A stretch of DNA of 64,000 nt. Origin: Aralia elata. Lineage: Eukaryota; Streptophyta; Magnoliopsida; Apiales; Araliaceae. Position 1 is the first letter of the stretch, and each line of letters opens with the position of its first letter. The stretch is from contig CM068383.1 of assembly GCA_034770075.1 (NCBI GenBank), positions 8,707,778-8,771,777 of the forward strand, read 5' to 3'. Both the position numbers and the translations under genes were made by a program. A model generated the notes under the pieces. That model made no database searches. It had not been told where the DNA came from and was given only the letters and a program-made list of their open reading frames with translations. Below, in pieces: positions 55,836 through 64,000 of the stretch.

Positions 55836-57605
55836 ATGGAAAATTGTGCGTTTTTGTGTGTATTTTTTTTCCAGTTTTCACACACAAGTATGTACGGACT
55901 GTATATCAGCCAATTTTGCATTTGTAAAGGTAATCAATATTAATTGCATGGCCATGAGATTTAGGTTTATGACCAATTGGACATCGAGATCAGCTTTCAA
56001 TTTCTAACACAAAATAGATATGCATAAATCTTTCTTTTATATTTAATTTTAAATATATTTTTAATATTTTTAAGAATCACTATTAATAATCCCAGAATAT
56101 TTATGTTGTCAGAATAAATATGTGTATTTAACGATATTTTTACACTTGTTTGAACAACACTTTGAATTTTCAGCGATAATTATTATTATGTCAACATAAT
56201 TATTACTCTGATATTATTACTTGCCTTAGAAATATATTTTATTAATTTGTTCCAAAATGATTGTCCTGCTTTTAAAAAATATGCATATATAACACTCAAA
56301 CACTGACGAAGGACTGAAAATTATGAAATCGCATAACAGAAGGAATATATGACCTTATTCAACTTTCAATACAGGCAAGAAAATTTAGATCAATTTCATG
56401 CATGTCAGAAGGAATATGACCTTATTAATTTTGATGTTTTTGCTTCCATGGTATTAATCTTGATAATTCACCCAATATATATCTCTTCATATATATATCT
56501 CTTCATATATATATATATGCTTAGTCACCTATAGGAATAATTAATTGGTAACTGATAACTTTTTCTTTAGCATTGCCCATTGAGCATTGTTTGGCTCTAC
56601 ATATCAATTACTTGACACATTAACCAAACAACCGAGTGGATTGATAAAGATTGAATTAGTGGTGAATGTACATATCTAGAATTTTCTAAGAAAATAAGAG
56701 TATATTTTTTTCTTTTTCTTTTTTTCTTTTTTTGTGGGGGGCACTAACAGATGTCTTTTGATATTAGTAGAACTTAATGTTGAAACCTTTTTCTTTTGCT
56801 TTACTCAATTGGAACTTGGAAGTAATGTGAATTATTTTCTTCTTCCTCATGAACAAGTAATGTGATGTTTGATGATAGGGTCCTTTTTATTCCATAATTT
56901 CACTCCAAGGATACACGTGTCAAATGGTGATGTGAGATGTTATTCTTCATCTTAATAAAAGAAAAACTTAATTATATTCAAGAATTAATTGCTAGCATAT
57001 CTATATAAATATTAATTTGAATGATAATCTTAATTAACATATTACATGATTTAAAATATTAATTCTTAACATGTGTAAAAAGAATTTGATAATCAAAAAG
57101 ACCCATTCTTATATATATTTTTGTGCGTAATTTGTATAATATTATATATATGCACCCGATAATTGGTCTAGTACACTTGACTTATATGTAGAGTGGTTGG
57201 TTATGCGCCCTATCGTCCTAAAAAGTAAATTTAAAAAAAAAGAAGGAAAACTAAGAATTATTATCTTTGCGTTCCATAAAAAGTCTCATTTACTATTCTT
57301 TTTCCGAACTTTAATATCGTACTTATCCTATAGGATAGTTTCCTTCGTTTGGTCCATGGATAAGAAAAACATCTTAATTATATACATATAAAGAAAAGTA
57401 TTTAATGATCCAATGAAAATATTTTGTGTATATAAATATATTTTTGATTGTTCAAAAAAAAATGTACAGTCTAAATTTGAAAAGTAAGTACCATCTGCTA
57501 TTTTTAATAGCGGATGGATTAAATATACTAAATCTGAACCGCCCGATTTTATGTACAATCATAAATTTATTTACTCGAATAGTATCATAACAATTACTTA
57601 TTGTG

Positions 57606-57860
57606 TTATATATATATGGGTCCCCATCCGTGGTAACCGATTGGCACGGGTACTATTCCAGCAACCATAATCTATACCGTTGATATCGAGATTGAGTGGC
57701 CTGGATTGAATTAAATTTTCTTCCTGCCACAACAGCTTGTTGCGGTAATGATATTACTTCTAGCGGCACACACAATTACCAAACTGCCCTCCCTCACATC
57801 ACACTTACCTGCCGCAACAAGCTGTTGCGCCAATATAATATTCAATTTAATCTGCATGCA
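57606..57860. mobile_element. (TA)n-associated insertion, unit 2 only
   Basis: After a short TA run the sequence is GGGTCCCCATCCGTGGTAAC, unrelated to unit 1. It contains CTGCCACAACAGCTTGTTGC and, 90 bp on, a complementary CTGCCGCAACAAGCTGTTGC, which together form an inverted repeat. The frames 57696-58038 fall here and show no protein family. The family is not identified. Confidence 0.5.
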
Positions 57861-58064
57861 AGCTTACTTGCCTCTACTGTTACAAACATTTTCATTCTTA
57901 GAGACTATGTATGGAAGGAAGGTGGAGAATAACAAAATGATTTGTAATCATAAAAGTTGTTTTAAGATATGTTCTTATACATATTATTTTGGAACAAAAG
58001 GCACAGTGCATATATTTTTGCATAATCTACACTTTTGAAACCATAATAACCATAACCATATATA

Positions 58065-58067
58065 ACC

Positions 58068-58104
<37 letters not shown>
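58065..58104. repeat. (TAA) microsatellite
   Basis: About 12 AAT/TAA units, followed by ATGAGTTTATAAAAGG. Confidence 0.96.
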
Positions 58105-58106
<2 letters not shown>

Positions 58107-58114
58107 TGAGTTTA

Positions 58115-58390
58115 TAAAAGGATTAAAGAAGGAAATATATTATTATTTTAAATATATTTAAGAAGAAAAATAAATGTCTTCAAATTAAATATAAGTACAT
58201 TTGAAAAATAATATGTATAAGAACATTTTTTCAAATGTACTTATATTTAATTTGAAGACATTTATTATCTTCTTTAATATATTTATAATAATAATATAAT
58301 AATAATATATTTCCTTCTTTAATATTTTTCTTCTTTAATATATTTATAATAATAATATATTTCCTTCTTTAATTCTTTAATCCTTTTAAA
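58115..58390. repeat. Long hairpin with 38 bp perfect arms, unit 2 only
   Basis: Arms 58171-58208 (TAAATGTCTTCAAATT... to ...CATTTGAAAAA) and about 58226-58264 are exact complements around a loop of about 17 bases. Outer sequence (AAAGGATTAAAGAAGGAAAT left; ATTTCCTTCTTTAATTC right) extends the inverted repeat, and part of the right side is duplicated. It is a MITE-like foldback or a hairpin that could template small RNA. Confidence 0.75.
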
Positions 58391-59811
58391 AACTATCGGA
58401 ACATTTGTTAATGTTTTATGTCTACTATTTAATTGTTAATTACGTGAATAGGTATTAGTGATAATTTGTTTAGAAAGACATACGTGTAATAAGTAAGACC
58501 CTTTTATAATTCTTACCAATTTCATATATTGATAAGCTTCATAATTATAAGTCGACATAAATTTATTGTAATACATAATATGACTCTATTTTTTATTGTA
58601 TTTTTTTCAAGAATGAGATGACAACAAATACAGTACACTACTCTCATATTTATTGTACACCCTCTATTCTATAAAATGAGTCTTTTAATTATATATATTT
58701 TCTAATCAATTTTTTAAATGCTAAAATTTAACATTAATGTGATTTTTTTTATTTTAATTAATTCAATAGTTAATATTGTAAATTAGGTAAAAATCTTAGT
58801 AAGTACAAAATTGTTAGTTAATGATGATGCTAAATTTCGTCTGCCTTTATTATCAGATTCGAGTGTTTCGGATAATTTAAAATGAACGGATGAATAAAAA
58901 TTCGATGATAAAATTAATAATAATTATAAAAAATTTAATTTATAATTGTGAAATTAATTAATATATAAAATTAATAAAAAATTATAAAAAGCCCCGTTTA
59001 TTACATATTACGCATCTCAAAAAAAAAAATTTATCATCTCCGTGGAAAATCCCATCTCCGAGGACACTTGATGTATTAAACTCAACATAGGCACGGGATG
59101 ATTGGTTGGGGTCTAACTTGTTAAAGTTTTCAACTTGATTGGACCGATTACTTAACAACTAACTACTTGGCTTGGCTTAATTGAAAAAACTTATATACAT
59201 TTCTTCTACCAAATGGGAGTTTGAACGCCGCTCGTGTCCCGCCGACTGCTAATAATAATAATTGAGGCAGCTAGGTCATCATCACAATCTGCCTTCAATT
59301 GTTTTTCTTTTTTCCAAATGCTTATCAAATCATGGTTGATCTAATTGCCAAGTAAGCTCATATAGTACGTAGTTGCTCAACCACAATTTTTGTTTGGTTC
59401 CTTCTTACGTGTAAGCTGTTGGGGACTTAAGACCAATGTTTTGGCTTTATAGGGCACACAGATTAATGAACATAAATTAGACCCCCATCCCAACAAAAAC
59501 TATAAGAGATTATATTTATTAAGTAACGATTCAGGTCTTAAATTTTTAATTTTACAATAGTTTCACGTTACGTGATTTTAAATATTTTAATAATAATTTA
59601 GAGTATAATGAATTATATAAAATTTATTCAACTAATATTACGGCGATACATTATTTAAGATTGGTGCATAATTTTTAAAAACACTATATTCTCTCTTTTT
59701 TTTAAATATTTTATCATTTATAAGTTATATTAAAAAAATTGTTACTTTTTAAAATGATTTGTAAACAAACTTAACTATAACTTGATATTTTATTGCATAA
59801 TATACATAGGA

Positions 59812-59996
59812 ATTTCTTAACATGTGCCCTTAGGGCACATGCTAAGCACACGGTTCAAGAGAATATTCTCTTGAACTGTGCGCATATTCTCTTGAATTTG
59901 GTGCAAATGCAGAAATCAAGAAAATATGCACATAATTCAAAAGAATATTCTCTTGAACCGTGTGCTTAGCATGTGCCCTAAGGGCACATGTTAAGA
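59812..59996. mobile_element. Palindromic MITE (unit 2 copy, reversed)
   Basis: TTTCTTAACATGTGCCCTTA to TAAGGGCACATGTTAAGAGG with inner GCTAAGCACACGG and GAATATTCTCTTGAAC repeats. It is the reverse complement of the unit 1 copy (51861-52030), with slightly better palindromes at both ends. Confidence 0.8.
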
Positions 59997-60069
59997 GGAC
60001 TCACATACATATATAATAGTTGTTGTCACCACAAGCGTCTCTCCGTGAACCTTGTATTTTAAAGAACAT

Positions 60070-60468
60070 GATCCTCTCCATTTCAAATGAAATGGAGAGT
60101 CTCCATTTCACTCTATTTCATCAAATATTAGATAATAATAATTTGATTAGTAATGATCCAAATATGTAAATAGATAGTTAGTGATATCAAGATCAATTCT
60201 AAAAAAAAAAACAATCTGACATTTTTTCACCGTTAAAAGTCTAAAAGATTTTTCACCATTGAAATACTTAGGAAATCAACGGTGAAAAATATTTTAGATT
60301 TTTAACGGTGAAAAAATCTCGAATTGTTTTTTTTTTTAGAATTGATCTTGATATCATTAACTATCTATTAACATATTTGGATCACTACTAATCAAATTAT
60401 TATTATCTAATATTTGGTAAACTAAGGTGAAATGGAGACTCTTCATTTCAAATGAAATGGAGAGGATC
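60070..60468. mobile_element. 400 bp foldback MITE, unit 2 only
   Basis: The left half (GATCCTCTCCATTTC... to TTTTTCACCGTTAAAAG) is the complement of the right half (TTTTTAACGGTGAAAAA... to GAAATGGAGAGGATC). Each end has an extra palindrome CTCTCCATTTC/GAAATGGAGAG. Arms of about 190 bp are imperfect. It has no coding capacity; the superfamily is not assigned. Confidence 0.88.
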
Positions 60469-61099
60469 CTATTCCGTATTTTAAGGATAGATAGTTTTGT
60501 TTATTCACCGGCTTTTGTAGGGGTCATAATCATACTCTTTTATATATATATATATATATACCTTTTCTGTTATGGACCGCAAAAAAAGAAGGTCCACCAC
60601 AGATATTTTACGCCGTAAAGTACGATTTGAAAGTTTGAAAGACGAAGAATATATTACCTACTCTTAACAAAATACTTACGTGAGTGTGTTCAGTATTAAT
60701 TTCTTGACCTTTTGAATGAATTTATGGTATGGTAAGATAAATTATCAGTATTATGACACTTATCATTGACCATTTATGTACCAACTAGGAAAATTATAGA
60801 GAGAAGACAGATGCAACATTATAGTACGGAGCTGGGGGTGCAACTGTCTTGAGCGTGCAACCAGATATGTCTAGCTAATTCAGCAAAAGGGTCTTCTTTA
60901 TGTCTCCGTCTTTTGCATTTTGAGCCCCTCCAAGCACTTGACCTTTTCTTGTTTATCTACAGAGAGAAGATTTCTCAAAGTGATGTAATTTTTCTCTGCA
61001 TAATCTTGGGTAATATTTTGGAATTTAGCAGCCTTCATGTATAATAATGTTTTAAATATTGATAGTACATTTTCTTTTATTTTCTTTTATTTTTTTTAG

Positions 61100-61372
61100 A
61101 AGTTGTGTTTTGTTGCTCACTGCTTTCATTAGCTGAATCCGCCGGCGGCGGCGGCGGTGGCGGTGGTGGTTCGATAGACCGCGGAAGGAACATTCCTGGC
61201 AATAAAACTTCAGTTTTTTTATGTTCTATTAAGCCATTGTTCTCCTGCTGTAGTTTTAATATTGCCTCAAATTTTTACTTTCTAATGTTCTCCGAATCAG
61301 AATGAAAAAGTCCCTCCTCTTCATTGACTTCCAATTCGCTAGAACTCTGTAAATCAATGCCAGAAAAGGGGT
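61100..61372 (-). pseudogene. Decayed coding fragment of unknown gene (unit 2 copy)
   Basis: Same frame as 52318-52600: QSSSELEVNEEEGLFHSDSE, IRK-stop-KFEAILKLQQ, ENNGLIEHKKTEV, LPGMFLPRSIEPPPP (nine Pro in all), ADSANESSEQQNTTSKKNKRK and a stop. This copy keeps the frame that unit 1 shifted and the Gln that unit 1 lost, but has a stop where unit 1 has Gln (CAA to TAA). The lesions differ between copies, so the shared ancestor was probably open. Plus-strand Gly-rich and minus-strand Leu-rich frames in the same place are products of the GGC and TAA repeats. Confidence 0.6.
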
Positions 61373-61534
61373 TATTTTCATTTCAAATGGTTCTATTAAT
61401 TTTGAAATGGATAATGGAGGAGCCAAGTCCAAAAATAGGAAGAACAAGAGGAAATGCGATCGACCTTTGAACTTTCAAATCCCAAGGTTATGTTTGAAAG
61501 TCGAGAAGAGCGAGTGAAAGGAACATGAAAATTA

Positions 61535-61571
<37 letters not shown>

Positions 61572-63049
61572 CTTTTCTGATAAAGAGCATGAAAAAAAAA
61601 AGAACTAAGAACCTATGTAATGTACATGAACCAGTTTATGCTAGGATATGGTTGCCACCTCAGTCTATGCTATGTGCAACGGTTAACGTGTCATTAATAC
61701 CAGTCTTCTAATCAGAAATATTAATTTACGATTTAACATTTATTGCCACTATTTATGCTGTCGCCCTGTTGCTACCACTATGCTGCAACTACTGTTAGGG
61801 TTAGAGGGAGTGGAGATGGAGGGAAATAAGATGTGCTACAGATCTGAGTGAGAGAGTTGAGCCGCCGATCTTAAGCCGCCGATCTAAAAGAAATTAGAGA
61901 GAGTTGCCGACAGATCTAAAAGGGGTTAAGAGGGAGATTTTTCTTTTTGTTTCTACGCAGCTACTGAAATGAGAGAGAGAGACTTGGGCAAGGACAACAT
62001 GTGAGAAAGTAAAAGAAAACTGTGCCAAATTAATTAGTTAGTTACGACGGATATAATTGCGACGAAATATTTTTGTCAAAATAGGTTATTTCAGACGAAA
62101 TTTATTTTGTGAAAAATAATTTCGTGAAAAATAATATTTTTTTCTTATATTGTTGTTATATACTTAGTTATATTAAGTTTTAATGGAATTTTAATTACCA
62201 ACTACTTATACTTAGTTAAAGTATTAATGGATCTTGTCCTTAAACATGTACAGTATATTGTTCACCATTTAGTGAACAACTTTTTGGGTTCATTACTATT
62301 ATCATTATTGTTGTTGGCAAAGTTTAGCCTGTGTTTACTTACCAGTATCATTATTGTTGTTGACAAACTAATAAATTCAAATTAACTTAATTTCTTAGTC
62401 CTCTCTTTTTGGGACAAATTTTCATTTTGGAAGGTATGATTTTGACTCTTTCGAACGGTATTTTTGTCATTAAACAAGTAGCCGAGCCATGGTTTGGTAT
62501 GGAGTATGGACGGCACTAGAGTAGTCACATGTGCACACACAACAAACTATTCTCTCAAAACAGGTCGGTGGTCTTATGCGCAATTTTGTAATTTCACTTC
62601 CCACTGGAGGCTAATTCCGTAAAATTGCATTCTTTTTTTTTTTGGAATAAAACAAGGTTCTGCTTTTCAATAAAGTCCAAAAGGCTACGTGCACTTGTGG
62701 TGTTTATTTAGTCCACACGTAGCTGGATTTGTATGGAAGTTAACTCTAAAAGAACAAGCAAATGATCATTCCATCAAACATGGCGCACCCTAGAATTCAA
62801 AGTAAAGAAAATCAACGTGGAAATCCAATTTATGTACAAAGTTGGACATTCTTAATCTTATTGCTGTTGTCTCACGGGTTGTTCTTTCTTTTTTATTATT
62901 TACGGTCAATTTATAATTGCATATATAAATTTTATCTGATATTAATATTTGAAATAGAATGAGACTGTAAATGAGACAGAGTTGAACATTATTTGACGAA
63001 AAAATGTTATGTATATACAATTTTTTTAAACGGTGTACGACAACTCGTA

Positions 63050-64000
63050 CAGAGCTAACAAAACCATTCACCAAGTGTAAATAAGTCTTTAAATCGTGAC
63101 ACGTGGCGACGTTCATGTCACTTAGATACGACGAGCTCCGGCTGAAAGTGCTTTTTTATCCATTTAGGAAGGTAATTCACTTTTCGAGTGTACTTGTTAT
63201 TGGGTTTTGACCCGGGCTTGTTTTCGTCGATGACAAAGCTGGGTACTTTTGTAATTAAGTCATCTGAATTTACAATTCTCAACACTCTTGTGCCTTGTTT
63301 TTCTAACCGGCGTCGGAAATTCGAGTTGCCAACCCTTGGACCGCCAAAGGACATGACAGTGACAAGGGGTGCACAGCTGAAGAATGTCTTTATATCGTAT
63401 GCAACAAGGGTGGCTAGGGAAGCACCGAGCAAATGTCCGGTAATGGTCAGGCTCAAAGGTTCATTACCGTATATTTGAAGAATCCTAGCAATTTCTTCTC
63501 TTAATAAATACTGTAAACTCGGGTATTTTATAGTGGCTGAGGTGTATAAAATCAAGAATCCGCTTTCCACCATTGGATCGTCAGCATTTGTTCCAGTGTT
63601 TTGACCAGAATTGACGACTGGAGTTAGAATGGCTCGTAAATTCTCGAGTCACTCTAAACATGTAGTAGTGCCACGTAACGCTATGACAATGTCTCGACGT
63701 CCGAGCCTATCAATTTCCTCCTTGTCATTACACGCTGCCACGTAACCAATCCAACTAGATTGTGTCCTTACCCAACTCGGACCCTTTTTAATCCAACGTG
63801 GTAGATGAATACCTGACGTGGTACGCAAATACTTTGTGACCCGATAACCGAATTTCGACAAGCCGGACCGGTCAAGAAACGAGCTTTTAGGGAACCGACA
63901 AGAAGCATAAGAAGGCGATGAGGGATCAAAATCAAAAGCTTGATAAGAAGCTTCAACAAAATAGCCATATCTTATGATTTCTTGGCGCAATTGATCATCA
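63050..64000 (-). pseudogene. DAD1-like lipase pseudogene, 5' end beyond window
   Basis: Paralogue of 54351-55661, starting outside the window; the first visible residues are DDQLRQEIIRYGYFVEASYQ. Conserved sequence runs to RRDIVIALRGTTTCLE, where TGA (63649-63651) replaces the Trp codon. In the remainder the lipase box is GHLLG, with the nucleophile Ser changed to Leu (TCG to TTG, near 63431). A 50 bp deletion near 63143 shifts the frame after WIKKHFQ. The segment MNVATCHDLKTYLHLVNGFV survives in another frame, but a second deletion near 63050 removes the last 18 or so codons. Any one of these would abolish activity. The gene is dead as an enzyme, though transcripts could still match the intact copy. 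Confidence 0.95.

Larger units (their letters stand above)
46755..55892 (-). repeat. Tandem duplication unit 1 (carries the intact DAD1-like gene)
   Basis: Sequence from about 46765 (TATCAGCCAATTTTGCATTT) to the lipase gene and its 5' flank is repeated in order and orientation from about 55905. Shared blocks include 48295-49560 with 56435-57600, 50400-50990 with 58440-58990, 52070-54190 with 60860-62900, and the lipase. Indels are mainly MITEs and microsatellites. The exact breakpoints are within tens of bp. Confidence 0.88.
55893..64000 (-). repeat. Tandem duplication unit 2 (carries the DAD1-like pseudogene)
   Basis: A direct repeat of unit 1 starting at GTATATCAGCCAATTTTGC and running off the window. 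It lacks the Stowaway MITE and the long AT run of unit 1 but has its own inserts at 57612-58440, 59812-59996 and 60070-60468. AT-rich spacer elsewhere shows no gene. Confidence 0.88.

Noticed and set aside
57696..58038. Two overlapping frames in the unit 2 insertion
   Set aside because: No protein family features; they lie in a non-coding insertion with inverted repeats.
61105..61305. Gly-rich plus-strand frame
   Set aside because: It is the complement of the poly-Pro codons in the minus-strand fragment and is not conserved as an open frame in unit 1.

Overview
The window is nuclear DNA from a flowering plant, most likely a eudicot. It is AT-rich, carries nested plant LTR retrotransposons, MITEs and CACTA remnants, and has one intact protein gene whose closest recognisable relative is Arabidopsis DAD1. 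No species can be named from the sequence.

Layout. (1) 1-3605: 3' end of a Ty3/gypsy Tekay/Del-like chromovirus (integrase C-terminus, chromodomain, PPT, 2.7 kb LTR). (2) 3606-18291: a minus-strand gypsy LTR (D) split by a 12.3 kb non-autonomous minus-strand element (A, 5243-17514, TSD ATATA, tRNA-Asp primer site). A is itself invaded by a second gag-only element (B), and a tandem duplication has left B as one near-complete copy plus one solo LTR. (3) 18297-39496: remnants of a CACTA transposon (palindromic subterminal repeats, TNP2 N-terminus) that host a 17.5 kb degenerate Sirevirus-like Ty1/copia element (G, 19757-37229, TSD GTTAT). The 5' LTR of G holds solo LTR F (TSD CCTTC), which holds solo LTR E (TSD TAATA). 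A further solo LTR (K, TSD AGGTG) sits just right of G. (4) 39497-43850: a truncated LTR (H), a gypsy LTR (I) with a possible short solo LTR (J) inside it, and two minisatellite arrays. (5) 43852-46754: a hAT-type MITE with a Stowaway-type MITE inside it, then featureless DNA. (6) 46755-64000: a direct tandem duplication of about 9 kb, each unit ending in a minus-strand DAD1-like lipase. The first copy is intact (54351-55661). The second (63050 to beyond the window) is dead: in-frame stop, catalytic Ser changed to Leu, two deletions.

The only gene likely to make a working protein is the DAD1-like plastid phospholipase A1, which would release linolenic acid for jasmonate synthesis. Everything else is transposon sequence, decayed coding fragments, or AT-rich spacer with MITEs and microsatellites.

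The least expected structure lies inside the retroelements. There are arrays of short stem-loops whose two arms change together between copies (elements A and B, LTR E). A GATCGTAGAGT-like word is spread through LTR, gag, integrase and ORF3 of element G. A GC-rich repetitive cassette occurs in LTRs of otherwise different families. All similarity statements are by eye; no alignment or database search was run.
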